Origin: Pseudoalteromonas sp. GCY
GTDB lineage: Bacteria; Pseudomonadota; Gammaproteobacteria; Enterobacterales; Alteromonadaceae
Assembly (NCBI RefSeq): GCF_016695175.1
Contig: NZ_CP068023.1
Coordinates: 1,414,501-1,478,500, forward strand
Length of the DNA stretch: 64,000 bases
Direction of reading: 5' to 3'
Position numbers and translations under genes: made by a program. Numbering within the stretch: the first letter of the stretch is position 1; each line of letters opens with the position of its first letter. The notes beneath the pieces were generated by a model. That model was given only the letters and a program-made list of their open reading frames with translations. It was not told the origin of the DNA and made no database searches. Below are positions 1 through 8,351 of the stretch, piece after piece.

Positions 1-960
1 AAAAAGGTATTTGGTCGCTTTCCTCGAGTAGTGAGAGACCTTGCCCGCAGCTTGAAAAAAGAAATCAATCTAGTTTTACAAGGCGAAGAGACGGATTTAG
101 ATAAAAACCTGGTTGAAGCGCTTGCAGATCCATTGGTCCACTTAGTGAGAAACTCAGTAGATCACGGCATTGAAATGCCTGACGTACGCGAAGCGTCGGG
201 CAAACCAAGAATGGGTACGGTCACATTGTCAGCATCTCAAGAGGGAGATCACATTCTTCTCACCATCCGAGATGATGGCGCCGGTATGGATCCTGAGAAG
301 CTTAAGAAAATTGCTATAAATAAAGGCGTGATTGACTCCGATCAAGCAAGCCGACTGTCCGATACCGAAGCCTATAATTTGATCTTTGCACCAGGGTTCT
401 CGACAAAAGAACAAATTTCAGACATTTCTGGTCGTGGTGTTGGGATGGACGTTGTTAAAACGAAGATCACTCAATTGAATGGCTCGGTAAATATCCAATC
501 AGAACTGGGTGTTGGTACCGTATTAGAGATAAAAGTACCGCTTACACTGGCTATTTTGCCTACATTGATGGTGATAGTCGGAGAGCAAACGTTTGCGTTA
601 CCACTTGCAGGTGTGAACGAGATATTCCATTTAGATTTGACTAAAACGAATGTGGTTGATGGTCAGTTGACTATCATAGTGAGAGAAAAAGCAATTCCGT
701 TGTTTTATCTTGAACATTGGTTAGTAAAAGGTGCGAACAGGAGCATGAGAAAGGCTGAAGGCCATGTTGTCATTGCGCAAATTGGTACCAAACAAGTCGG
801 TTTTGTGGTTGATTCTCTGATAGGCCAAGAAGAAGTAGTAATCAAACCACTAGATGCCTTGTTACAAGGTACACCAGGTATGGCCGGTGCTACCATCACA
901 TCTGATGGTGGTATTGCGCTAATCCTTGATGTCCCCAACTTATTAAAACACTACGCCTAA
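1..960 (+). CDS. cheA: Chemotaxis histidine kinase CheA, C-terminal part
   Basis: This is the C-terminal 319 residues of CheA; the 5' end lies outside the window, and the frame is open from base 1 (KKVFGRFPR leads into VVRDLARS), so the in-frame GTG at 31 is not the real start. It shows the HATPase N-box (HLVRNSVDHGIE, about nt 139-174), the G1 box DDGAGMD and the G2 box GRGVGMDVV. A CheW-like regulatory domain follows from about nt 545 to the end. CheA autophosphorylates at its HPt domain (not in view) and passes phosphate to CheY and CheB in polar receptor arrays. It is first in the run cheA-cheB-parC-parP-cheW. Its stop codon lies within a 12-bp perfect hairpin. Confidence 0.97.
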   Translation, partial: KKVFGRFPRVVRDLARSLKKEINLVLQGEETDLDKNLVEALADPLVHLVRNSVDHGIEMPDVREASGKPRMGTVTLSASQEGDHILLTIRDDGAGMDPEKLKKIAINKGVIDSDQASRLSDTEAYNLIFAPGFSTKEQISDISGRGVGMDVVKTKITQLNGSVNIQSELGVGTVLEIKVPLTLAILPTLMVIVGEQTFALPLAGVNEIFHLDLTKTNVVDGQLTIIVREKAIPLFYLEHWLVKGANRSMRKAEGHVVIAQIGTKQVGFVVDSLIGQEEVVIKPLDALLQGTPGMAGATITSDGGIALILDVPNLLKHYA

Positions 961-1005
961 TTTTATTAGGCGTAGTTCGAATTCTAGAGCAGCATTTGCT
1001 GCTCT
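950..1005 (+). promoter_or_regulatory. Two tandem hairpins in the cheA-cheB spacer
   Basis: A 12-bp perfect stem (ACTACGCCTAAT at 950-961 paired with 965-976, loop TTT) overlaps the cheA stop codon. A second 8-bp stem (AGAGCAGC at 986-993 with 998-1005) follows. Neither has a T-run, so an mRNA processing or stability role, or partial termination, is more likely than a standard terminator. The function is inferred. Confidence 0.5.
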
Positions 1006-1034
1006 GCTGTAGAGCAAATTAAAGAGCGTTGCCA

Positions 1035-2180
1035 ATGGCAGTTAAAGTGTTAGTCGTAGACGATTCTAGTTTTTTTCGTCGTCGAGTCAGTGAGATTTTA
1101 GAAAAAGACAGTGAAATCAAAGTTATAGATTTTGCAGTTAATGGAAAGGAGGCGGTTGAAAAGGCCGCTTCATTGCGTCCAGACGTAATTACGATGGACG
1201 TGGAAATGCCTGTGCTTGATGGGATCAGTGCGGTGAAGCAGATCATGCAGGCCACGCCGACCCCAATCTTAATGTTTTCTTCGTTAACTCGTGAAGGCGC
1301 TAGTGCTACGTTAGATGCACTGGATGCAGGCGCTGTAGATTTCTTACCGAAAAAGTTTGAAGACATCGCTCGTAATAGCGAAGAAGCAATTAAATCATTA
1401 CAAAATAAGGTAAAGGAAATTGGTCGCCGTCGCGTTAGCCGTTTTACTCGCCCTAGTATTGCGACTCCACCAAAGCGCGTCGAGTCTAGAGCAACTCGCG
1501 CTGATACAGGACGAGCAACGATCCCTCAACCGGATAGAAGTTTTCAGAGGCCGGTATCTGGTGGCACGTCCAGTGCTGCGGGTGCTAGAGCATCGGGTAA
1601 AAAATATGGACTGGTTGCAATTGGTACATCGACAGGTGGACCCGTTGCACTACAAACAATATTGACGCAGCTGCCAGCAAACTTTCCTCATCCAATTTTA
1701 CTTATCCAGCACATGCCAGCCGCATTTACACCTGCGTTTGCAGCAAGATTAAATAGTTTATGCCAAATTAAGGTTAAAGAAGCTGAGCAAGGTGATAGAT
1801 TAATGCCTGGTGTGGCCTATTTAGCACCTGGCGGTAAGCAAATGCTGGTTGAAAATCGCGGTGGCAGTAAGACACTAAAAGTGTTTGAAGATGATAGTCC
1901 AAGGATCACCTATAAACCCAGCGTTGATGTGACATTTGCAAGTGTTGCAAAAGCTTATGGTGGCGACACGTTAGCGATTGTCCTAACGGGAATGGGCGCA
2001 GATGGCCGAGATGGTGCTCGTATGCTAAAACAGGTGGGGGCCACTATTTGGGCGCAAGATGAAGCGACTTGTGTTGTTTATGGTATGCCTCAAGCTGTCG
2101 CTGGCGCTGGACTTTCGTCGGATAGTATCGCCCTACAAGACTTTGCTGCGAGAATTAATAAAGAAGCGGGTAACCAATAG
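1035..2180 (+). CDS. cheB: Chemotaxis protein-glutamate methylesterase/deamidase CheB
   Basis: CheB removes methyl groups from chemoreceptors and is activated by phosphorylation from CheA. The N-terminal receiver domain (about 1-125) has the acidic pair DD at 9-10 and the phospho-acceptor Asp55 in [10 protein letters not shown] basic, Thr/Arg-rich linker (about 126-188) leads to the methylesterase domain with the Ser-His-Asp triad: Ser199 in GTSTGG, His226 in IQHMP and Asp323 in GMGADG. I place the start at ATG 1035 ([10 protein letters not shown]), typical of the family, rather than at the upstream TTG 1029. Complete at 381 residues. Confidence 0.97.
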   Translation: MAVKVLVVDDSSFFRRRVSEILEKDSEIKVIDFAVNGKEAVEKAASLRPDVITMDVEMPVLDGISAVKQIMQATPTPILMFSSLTREGASATLDALDAGAVDFLPKKFEDIARNSEEAIKSLQNKVKEIGRRRVSRFTRPSIATPPKRVESRATRADTGRATIPQPDRSFQRPVSGGTSSAAGARASGKKYGLVAIGTSTGGPVALQTILTQLPANFPHPILLIQHMPAAFTPAFAARLNSLCQIKVKEAEQGDRLMPGVAYLAPGGKQMLVENRGGSKTLKVFEDDSPRITYKPSVDVTFASVAKAYGGDTLAIVLTGMGADGRDGARMLKQVGATIWAQDEATCVVYGMPQAVAGAGLSSDSIALQDFAARINKEAGNQ

Positions 2181-2198
2181 ACCAAGTCATTACTTGGT
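2181..2198 (+). promoter_or_regulatory. Small hairpin after cheB
   Basis: A 7-bp stem (ACCAAGT at 2181-2187, ACTTGGT at 2192-2198, loop CATT) starts right after the cheB stop codon and is followed by only moderately T-rich sequence. It could be a weak terminator or an intercistronic processing site before parC. Confidence 0.35.
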
Positions 2199-2307
2199 TG
2201 CTTTGCTTGAAGCTTGTAAATATCAAACGTCTAAAAAGAATGAATAACACTGAGTTGGTATAGTATCTATTGAACGAAATCAATAGTGATAAGCGAAGGA
2301 ATATAGA

Positions 2308-3078
2308 GTGAAAATTTGGACAGTAGCAAATCAAAAAGGTGGCGTGGGTAAAACCACGACGACGGTGAGCTTAGGAGGCATTCTTGCTGAGCAGGGTCAC
2401 CGAGTTTTGCTTATTGATACTGATCCACATGCTTCACTGACATATTACTTTGGTATTGATTCTGAAGAGTTAGAAGTCAGTGTGTATGATATTTTTGCAC
2501 GCGGCAGCAGCATGACGAGTGAAGAAATTTTACAGTCTCTTTGCCCATCAACCATAGAGAATCTTGATATTTTGCCTGCCACTATGGCCATTGCTACGCT
2601 TGATCGTAGTATGGGTAATAAAACGGGCATGGGGCTTATCTTAAAGAAATCGCTCGAAAAAATAGCGGATCAATATGACTATGCTATTTTAGACTGCCCA
2701 CCAGTGCTTGGGGTACTGATGGTTAACGCATTAGCAGCGAGTGAGCGAATTTTAGTACCTGTCCAAACTGAATTTTTGGCGTTGAAGGGGCTAGATAGAA
2801 TGATGCGCACGATGGAGCTGATGCAGTCTTCACAGCAAAAACAGTATCAATATACTATTATTCCAACTATGTATGATAAACGGACCAAAGCGTCGTTAGA
2901 GGCGTATAAAACGTTGCTAGCAACATACAAAGAGGCCGTTTGGCCAGGTGTGGTTCCTGTAGATACCAAATTTAGGGATGCGAGTCTTGCACAGCAAGTC
3001 CCAGTACAATTTTGTCCTAAATCACGAGGCGTGTTCGCTTATCGTGCATTATTGGACTATTTGAAGCAGTTAAGCTAG
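2308..3078 (+). CDS. parC: ParA-family ATPase ParC (polar localisation of chemotaxis arrays)
   Basis: This is a ParA/MinD-type Walker ATPase of 256 residues. It has the deviant P-loop KGGVGKTT (residues 10-17), the switch I region DTDPHAS and the Walker B-like LDCPP. The GTG start at 2308 gives MKIWTVANQKGG, as in the Soj/ParC family. There is no adjacent parB or parS-like array, and it sits between cheB and a CheW-like gene. That matches the Vibrio ParC/ParP system, in which ParC recruits and partitions chemotaxis arrays at the cell pole instead of partitioning DNA. The assignment rests on fold motifs plus synteny. Spacing to parP is 8 nt, implying co-translation. Confidence 0.9.
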   Translation: MKIWTVANQKGGVGKTTTTVSLGGILAEQGHRVLLIDTDPHASLTYYFGIDSEELEVSVYDIFARGSSMTSEEILQSLCPSTIENLDILPATMAIATLDRSMGNKTGMGLILKKSLEKIADQYDYAILDCPPVLGVLMVNALAASERILVPVQTEFLALKGLDRMMRTMELMQSSQQKQYQYTIIPTMYDKRTKASLEAYKTLLATYKEAVWPGVVPVDTKFRDASLAQQVPVQFCPKSRGVFAYRALLDYLKQLS

Positions 3079-3086
3079 AGAGAATA

Positions 3087-3848
3087 ATGAGTAAGCATTT
3101 ATTTGCAAATGAAAAGGTGATGAAGCAGTATCTTGGCGCCCTATTACAAGAGGAGCCAGAGATTGAACAATGCGAATTATCACCGGTTGCAAAGCTACTT
3201 GAACAAGTAAAAGAGCCGGAATCCGAACTTGAGGATACAGACCTTCCAGTTGTCGTTGCAACAGAGCCTCAGGAGTCGGCGAGTGAAGTTATTGAAGAAC
3301 AAGCGGGTAAATTAGCTCAAGATCTTGAAGTCACTGAAAATACATCTATTATCAAAGAACAGACAACGATAGAATCTGTTTCTGCAAGGGAAGCCTATCA
3401 AGAAGGTGAATTTCAGGCATTGTTTTTTGAAGTTGCAGGCTTAACACTGGCGGTTCCGCTTAAATCACTTGGGGGAATACACCAACTGGGTGAAGTCAAT
3501 CAACTCTTTGGTAAACCTAAATGGTTTAAAGGCGTGATGCTAAATCGTGAAGAAAAGCTTAATGTTGTTGATACTGCGCGATGGGTAATGCCTGAGAAGT
3601 TAACACCAGAATTAGAAGATGCTCTGGATTACCAGTATTTGATTACGCTTGGGGATAGTAACTGGGGACTGTTAGCAGAGAAACTAGTCAACAATTTAAC
3701 CCTCAAGCCTGAAGACATAAAGTGGCGCACAGCGGATGGTAAACGGCCTTGGTTGGCTGGGGTGATTAAAGAGAAAATGTGCGCGCTGATTGATGTAGAG
3801 AATTTAAACCGTTTGCTAGAACAAGGCCTCGATAGTCGAGAGCAGTAA
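3087..3848 (+). CDS. parP: CheW-like chemotaxis coupling protein ParP
   Basis: A protein of 253 residues with an acidic, low-complexity N-terminal half (about 1-105) and a C-terminal CheW-like domain (about 110-250). The latter includes ALFFEVAGLTLAVPL near its start and KEKMCALIDVENLN near its end. Its position directly after parC and before cheW, and this long-linker plus CheW-like architecture, match ParP. In Vibrio, ParP links ParC to CheA through its C-terminal array-integration domain and so stabilises polar arrays. The function comes from synteny and domain layout. ATG 3087 follows the ribosome site AGAGAATA. Confidence 0.85.
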   Translation: MSKHLFANEKVMKQYLGALLQEEPEIEQCELSPVAKLLEQVKEPESELEDTDLPVVVATEPQESASEVIEEQAGKLAQDLEVTENTSIIKEQTTIESVSAREAYQEGEFQALFFEVAGLTLAVPLKSLGGIHQLGEVNQLFGKPKWFKGVMLNREEKLNVVDTARWVMPEKLTPELEDALDYQYLITLGDSNWGLLAEKLVNNLTLKPEDIKWRTADGKRPWLAGVIKEKMCALIDVENLNRLLEQGLDSREQ

Positions 3849-3872
3849 CTAGTATATTGATGGAGTGAAACC

Positions 3873-4370
3873 ATGAGCCAAGATAGACTACTTTCTGCAG
3901 ACAAAAATGCTGATAGTAATGATGAAGTATTGCAATGGGTTACTTACAAGCTTGAAGAGGAAACTTACGGTATCAATGTAATGCAAGTGCAAGAAGTATT
4001 ACGTTATACCGAAATTGCACCAGTCCCAGGTGCGCCAAGCTACGTACTCGGGATCATTAATCTGCGTGGTAACGTTGTAACGGTTATAGACACGCGAGCT
4101 AGGTTTGGTCTGCAAAGTGCGGAAGTAACGGATAATTCAAGAATTGTGATTATCGAAGCTGAAAAGCAAGTTATAGGTATCTTAGTCGATAGCGTTGCTG
4201 AGGTGGTTTACTTACGTAGCTCGGAAATTGACAGCGCGCCAAACATTGGCACCGAAGAAAGCGCTAAGTTTATCCAAGGCGTATCAAATCGAGAAGGCGA
4301 GCTATTGATCTTAGTCGATCTTAATAAGCTATTAAGCGATGATGAATGGGATGAGCTGAGTCATATCTAG
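3873..4370 (+). CDS. cheW: Chemotaxis adaptor CheW
   Basis: CheW couples chemoreceptors to CheA in the array core. The 165-residue protein is almost entirely one CheW domain. Family-typical segments are VTYKLEEETYGINVMQVQEVLRY near the N-terminus, APSYVLGIINLRGNVVTVID in the middle and GILVDSVAEVV. A TGGAG ribosome site precedes ATG 3873. The gene ends at 4370, and the DUF2802 gene starts at the next base, so the two are translationally linked. Confidence 0.96.
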   Translation: MSQDRLLSADKNADSNDEVLQWVTYKLEEETYGINVMQVQEVLRYTEIAPVPGAPSYVLGIINLRGNVVTVIDTRARFGLQSAEVTDNSRIVIIEAEKQVIGILVDSVAEVVYLRSSEIDSAPNIGTEESAKFIQGVSNREGELLILVDLNKLLSDDEWDELSHI

Positions 4371-4802
4371 ATGTCTGAAGTAGTAAACGCACAAACCGTT
4401 TTACTCGTCATATCAATAACCTCAAGCATACTTGCGTTAGTATGCTTGAGGTTTGTTTTTGTGCTGGGTAAAAAATTACAGAATGCGCAGGGCCAAACAG
4501 CGCAACTTTCGAGCTCACTACAAGGATCTGAGCAACAAATAGCAATATTACGCAGCGAAGTTGCAGAGTTACGTGCCAGTATCATGAGTATTGGCAAGCG
4601 GGTGGTCGCAACCGAGCAAGAATTAAATGATGTTGCGAATCAGCAAGCGGCACAGAAATATGATGACCCCGACGCAAAAATGTATTCTCGTGCCGTGAAA
4701 ATGGTGGAACTTGGCGCTGATATTGAAGAGGTGATGCGCGAGTGTGAGTTGCCAAGAGCTGAGGCAGAGCTGCTCATGTCTTTACATAACAAATCAAAAT
4801 AA
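4371..4802 (+). CDS. DUF2802 family membrane-anchored protein
   Basis: A 143-residue protein with one N-terminal transmembrane segment (about residues 8-33), a coiled-coil-prone Gln/Glu-rich middle (about 37-95) and a short helical C-terminal motif (DPDAKMYSRAVKMVELG, then ADIEEVMRECELPRAEAELL) typical of DUF2802. It begins at the base after the cheW stop. Proteins of this family conventionally close the chemotaxis operon next to ccm genes in Vibrio and Shewanella relatives; the function is unknown. Unusually, codons for the membrane segment lie inside a 14-bp perfect hairpin followed by a T-run (4418-4460), so full-length transcription may be conditional. Confidence 0.85.
   Translation: MSEVVNAQTVLLVISITSSILALVCLRFVFVLGKKLQNAQGQTAQLSSSLQGSEQQIAILRSEVAELRASIMSIGKRVVATEQELNDVANQQAAQKYDDPDAKMYSRAVKMVELGADIEEVMRECELPRAEAELLMSLHNKSK
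4418..4460 (+). terminator. Terminator-like hairpin inside the DUF2802 gene
   Basis: The arms AACCTCAAGCATAC (4418-4431) and GTATGCTTGAGGTT (4440-4453) form a perfect 14-bp stem with an 8-nt loop, followed by TGTTTTTG. The whole element is inside coding sequence, 48-90 bases into the DUF2802 gene and just downstream of cheW. It has the form of an intrinsic terminator for the chemotaxis operon; translating ribosomes coming from cheW could override it. Confidence 0.6.
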
Positions 4803-4807
4803 TCGTC

Positions 4808-4845
4808 TAGAAAGTAGCAAGTTAGAAAGTAGCAAGTTAGGAAGT
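4808..4845. repeat. Short tandem repeat in a convergent spacer
   Basis: The 15-nt unit TAGAAAGTAGCAAGT occurs at 4808-4822 and 4823-4837, with a partial third copy (TAGGAAGT, 4838-4845). It fills the gap between the DUF2802 gene and the convergent FlhB-like gene. No conventional hairpin terminator is seen here. Confidence 0.7.
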
Positions 4846-4850
4846 TTTGG

Positions 4851-5147
4851 CTATGCCTTAATATCTAGCTTGCCACGAAAACCTTCCCAGCCAGGTGGAA
4901 ACTTACCACGCATAACGTAAGAAAAAGCGATGAGTTCAGCAATCACATAGTAGAGCTCCCTTGGGATCTCTTGGTGTAACTCAAGTGCACTGAGTGTTTG
5001 TGCTAATGATTCATCCTCATGGATCATGATGTTTTTCTCTTTTGCCAGCGCAATAATTTCCTCTGCCAGCTCGCCATATCCTTTAAAGGTGACCTGAGGT
5101 GCGCTTCCAGCTTCATATAACAGTCCGATAGCAGATTTTTGTGTCAT
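4851..5147 (-). CDS. FlhB C-terminal-domain-like protein (EscU/YscU/HrcU family)
   Basis: A 98-residue protein matching the cytoplasmic C-terminal domain of the FlhB/YscU export-switch family, seen in segments such as GYGELAEEIIALAKEKNIMIHEDESLA and EIPRELYYVIAELIAFSY. It has no transmembrane part and no NPTH autocleavage motif, so it is not FlhB itself. Such stand-alone paralogues usually sit beside a FliK-like gene, as here (5-nt gap). A role in hook-length or substrate-specificity control is likely but inferred. ATG 5147 and the length fit the stand-alone family. Confidence 0.85.
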   Translation of the reverse strand: MTQKSAIGLLYEAGSAPQVTFKGYGELAEEIIALAKEKNIMIHEDESLAQTLSALELHQEIPRELYYVIAELIAFSYVMRGKFPPGWEGFRGKLDIKA

Positions 5148-5152
5148 CTCTT

Positions 5153-7624
5153 TTACACCTTAATGTTGATAATTGCGTGTTCATTAAAGAACTTATCTTG
5201 AAAGCTGGCTTCTTCCCTAAGGCCTATTTCAGCGACTTGTAGACCATGAGATGCTAACTTATGTCTGAGCGTTGCCAAATGTGGCTCTGCGAGCTGCTTG
5301 ACCTGATTGGAGGTGGCTACTAATGCACATTCTAGGGCTTTATCCATCAGCTCGGCTTGGGCATGGATCTGACCTTTTTCTGCAAAATCAAAACAAAGAC
5401 GAATAAACCACACAGACTTCTCTGGCATACCAGGTTTGGGCGACTTTTTATATTCACCTATTTGTAACTGTGTTTGCTGTTGCTCTTGTCCTACTTTGGT
5501 GGGGAAGAGCAGGTTAACGATCAACTGTGTTTCGCTGTCTTGTTTCGCAGAGCTGGTAGCTGTGGTTTGTGATTGTTGCGGTTGTAATTGATTATGTAGT
5601 TGTCCCAACTCGTTTAACAGCTCTTTTGCTTGTGGTTGTTGTAATGCATCTGCTGTTTGCTTGGGTGAGATCAACTTCAGCTGTGGTAGCAGCGCATCCA
5701 GCAATGCTTGTATTTTTTGCGTTGCTTGCTCATTGCTTTGAGCTAGGCTTGCCACCTGACTACCTAATAGCGATACAATTAAGCGGTCCAACATTTGTGT
5801 AAAGCTCGATTGGGTTAAACTTGCTGGTGTGTTGGTAAAGGTTGCCATGCCCAGTTGGCTTTCTAACTGGTTTTTAACGGTAAGGGCGTTGACTGAACGG
5901 TCATCGAGCAAGCGCGAAAATGCTTGATTTACTAATTTCTGCAATTCAGGAGTTTGTTTGAATGTATCTGCTTTTGCGAGCTTTTCGATGGTTGCAGAAG
6001 CTTGGCGTAACATGTTTGGTGTGTTTTCTTTTTGTTCGGGTTTAGCCATGGGCAGAGTAAGCAGGGCTTCAATAACCCCTTTAATCTGATTGCTGGTAGG
6101 CTGCGGTACTTGAGAAGGCGTAGCTGTTACTTGTGTGCTTTGTGAATGTGTAGATTGCAACTGGAACGTTTTAGCAGAATCTACAGACGCAGAACTCGCT
6201 TTACGATAAAGCGGCCGCTCTAAGACTTGTGTCAGCTGTTCAACTTGCTTATTGCTAAGCGATTGTTTACCTGTGAGGGTGTCCAATAATAAGGACAGGG
6301 CTTTTTGTTTCACCTCAAAATCGACCGGTGGCGCTTGATATTTTGGTGTCTCTGCGAGCTGGTGTTGTAAGTAACGAGCAATGGAGTTGGCTAACTTTTC
6401 GCTTTGCAAAGGTAAGTGACTTTTTTGCAAAGGTAAGTGACTTTTTTGCAATGGTAATGGTTGTTTTGCCATCAGCTCTGTAAGATTAAGTTTTATTTGG
6501 TTTGAGAGTTGTTGTAGTGGCGTGCTCGGCTTATTTTCATTGTGAGCACTTACTTTCTCGCTTGGCGCAAGCAGAGTTGAGACCGAACGACTTAAAACAT
6601 CATTTTTACCTTTCTTGACTGGGGAGTTCGCGGGCTGATCAACCTGATTTGTGAGTGGCTTCCCAAAAGGTCTTCCGATCAGTACTTGCAACGCTTTTAC
6701 TACCGTTGACTTAATTTGTTGCAGATTGACTTCAAGTAACGGTTTGTCATACGCCAGCGTATGTACAGATACTAAGCGTGACTCAAGTGGTGAGGGAACT
6801 TCCTTATTCACTGCAGTGACTTGTTGCAGCAAAGCGCTAAGCGGCTTTATGGTTTCTACTTTTACTTGTTGTGTAGATTTTGTGATATCAATTCCATTGA
6901 AAGCTGTTTTTACTTCGCCCTTTTGCCATGTGGTTGCTGCAGGCCAGTTACTGCTTATTGGCGATAAGGTTACTGAACGGTCATGAATGTTAAGTGTTAT
7001 CCGACTTGGCTGCGGCTTCACATCAACACTGCTAAGTTGACTAGAGATAAGTTTTGCAATCATTGACTTAGGCAAAGCCGTACTAAACAGCAAGTCTTTA
7101 AATTGATTGACGACCTGCAAGGAAACATTACTTTGTTGGGCACTAAGATGCGCAATGAGTTTGTTTTCACTTGCGAGCAATTGTGCCACGGCTTGCGGAA
7201 GCGGTACTTTTAAATCAAGCGCCTTAATGTGTAATGTGGCGTCTGGCAACGTGGTTGCTGGAGATTGGACTACAGGGCTTGGCGTATGCGTTTTTAGCGT
7301 CGTAAAAATATCAAAAAGCTGTTTTGTCAGCGTTACTTGCGCTTGTAACTTGGGCGTTTGAAAGGTGACCACCTTGCCAGTTTCGTCGATATTAACCTGT
7401 GCTTCTGGAAGCTGATTGGGCTGGGTTGGAGGCTTAAGCGCAAGTTGGATAGTTTGCCAGCGACCATCAATTGCCACATCCATTTTTAGTTTATCGTTAC
7501 TAATTTGGATATTCTTTGCTGCAAACGGTTGGTTTTTGGCTAAGTCTAATCTCGATACTTCGCTATTATCTGTGCTTATCACAGATGCTGTCGTCGTATT
7601 TGTTGTAATTGGCAGCTTATTCAT
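5153..7624 (-). CDS. FliK-like flagellar hook-length control protein
   Basis: A protein of 823 residues, much longer than typical FliK (about 400). It is Gln/Thr/Ser/Lys-rich with no predicted membrane segments, as expected of a flexible ruler. The C-terminal region (about 690-800) carries a FliK-like domain: the segment LMDKALECALVATSNQVKQL is followed by EPHLATLRHKLASHGLQVAEIGLR. A small in-protein tandem repeat (LPLQKSH, two full copies) lies near residues 393-410. It is cotranscribed with the FlhB-like gene downstream. Whether it acts in the hook-length switch or in another flagellar step is unknown; a canonical fliK may lie elsewhere in the genome. Confidence 0.8.
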   Translation of the reverse strand: MNKLPITTNTTTASVISTDNSEVSRLDLAKNQPFAAKNIQISNDKLKMDVAIDGRWQTIQLALKPPTQPNQLPEAQVNIDETGKVVTFQTPKLQAQVTLTKQLFDIFTTLKTHTPSPVVQSPATTLPDATLHIKALDLKVPLPQAVAQLLASENKLIAHLSAQQSNVSLQVVNQFKDLLFSTALPKSMIAKLISSQLSSVDVKPQPSRITLNIHDRSVTLSPISSNWPAATTWQKGEVKTAFNGIDITKSTQQVKVETIKPLSALLQQVTAVNKEVPSPLESRLVSVHTLAYDKPLLEVNLQQIKSTVVKALQVLIGRPFGKPLTNQVDQPANSPVKKGKNDVLSRSVSTLLAPSEKVSAHNENKPSTPLQQLSNQIKLNLTELMAKQPLPLQKSHLPLQKSHLPLQSEKLANSIARYLQHQLAETPKYQAPPVDFEVKQKALSLLLDTLTGKQSLSNKQVEQLTQVLERPLYRKASSASVDSAKTFQLQSTHSQSTQVTATPSQVPQPTSNQIKGVIEALLTLPMAKPEQKENTPNMLRQASATIEKLAKADTFKQTPELQKLVNQAFSRLLDDRSVNALTVKNQLESQLGMATFTNTPASLTQSSFTQMLDRLIVSLLGSQVASLAQSNEQATQKIQALLDALLPQLKLISPKQTADALQQPQAKELLNELGQLHNQLQPQQSQTTATSSAKQDSETQLIVNLLFPTKVGQEQQQTQLQIGEYKKSPKPGMPEKSVWFIRLCFDFAEKGQIHAQAELMDKALECALVATSNQVKQLAEPHLATLRHKLASHGLQVAEIGLREEASFQDKFFNEHAIINIKV
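6403..6463 (-). repeat. 21-bp tandem repeat inside the fliK-like gene
   Basis: Nearly identical 21-bp units (TTGCAAAGGTAAGTGACTTTT on the + strand) occur about three times in tandem, the last one diverged. They encode the repeated LPLQKSH motif. The period is a multiple of three, so copy-number change would lengthen the ruler without a frameshift. Confidence 0.7.
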
Positions 7625-7727
7625 TATTTTAAATCAAATTTTCGCTAATCGGTCGCATCGGATTATTCGTATTACCATACCATTATGTTAGACTAACACC
7701 CAATTTTAGGTAAAGAGAAGCCCAAGT

Positions 7728-8351
7728 TTGCTAGAGATAGACGCCGTCACTTGTACCAAACAAGATAGATGCTTGTTTGACTCATTAAGTTTCACTCTCC
7801 ATGCGGGGCAGATCATGCAAATTGAAGGCCCAAATGGTGCCGGAAAAACCTCTTTGTTGAGGATCATTGCTGGGTTCGCCAGAGCGGACGAAGGGCTGAT
7901 CCGCTACAACAGCACTGATATCCGTGATGATTATGATTCATTCGCTGCCGATTTATTATTTATTGGTCATAAGACAGGTGTCAATCAACAACTTAGTGCC
8001 TACGAAAATGTCCAACATTGGCTTATGGTTCACGGCGCTCAGGCCGATGAAGAAGAAGTTTATACACTGCTTGCCAAGCTCGGTTTAATAGGGCTTGAAG
8101 ATGTACCTGTGCGGACGTTATCAGCGGGTCAACAGCGCCGTGTTGCGTTAGTACGTTTGTGGCTAAATCAAGCCAAGCTTTGGGTGCTAGATGAACCATT
8201 TACTGCGCTGGATAAAAAAGGGGTCGCCATGTTGCAAACCCAATTTCAGTCTCATCTAGACAAGGGGGGCGCCATTTTATTGACGACCCACCAAGATCTC
8301 ACCGCACATTTTGCACAGTTACAAACCTTGGCGTTGGAGTACCGTTTGTAA
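7728..8351 (+). CDS. ccmA: Cytochrome c biogenesis heme exporter ATPase CcmA
   Basis: The ATP-binding subunit of the CcmABCD complex, which releases holo-CcmE from CcmC during cytochrome c maturation. The 207-residue protein has Walker A GPNGAGKTSLL, the ABC signature LSAGQQRR and Walker B LWVLDEP followed by the H-loop (TTHQD). The start is TTG 7728 (MLEIDAVTC), matching the family N-terminus; no ATG is available in frame nearby. It is first in an uninterrupted ccmA-I run and overlaps ccmB by one base. Confidence 0.96.
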   Translation: MLEIDAVTCTKQDRCLFDSLSFTLHAGQIMQIEGPNGAGKTSLLRIIAGFARADEGLIRYNSTDIRDDYDSFAADLLFIGHKTGVNQQLSAYENVQHWLMVHGAQADEEEVYTLLAKLGLIGLEDVPVRTLSAGQQRRVALVRLWLNQAKLWVLDEPFTALDKKGVAMLQTQFQSHLDKGGAILLTTHQDLTAHFAQLQTLALEYRL

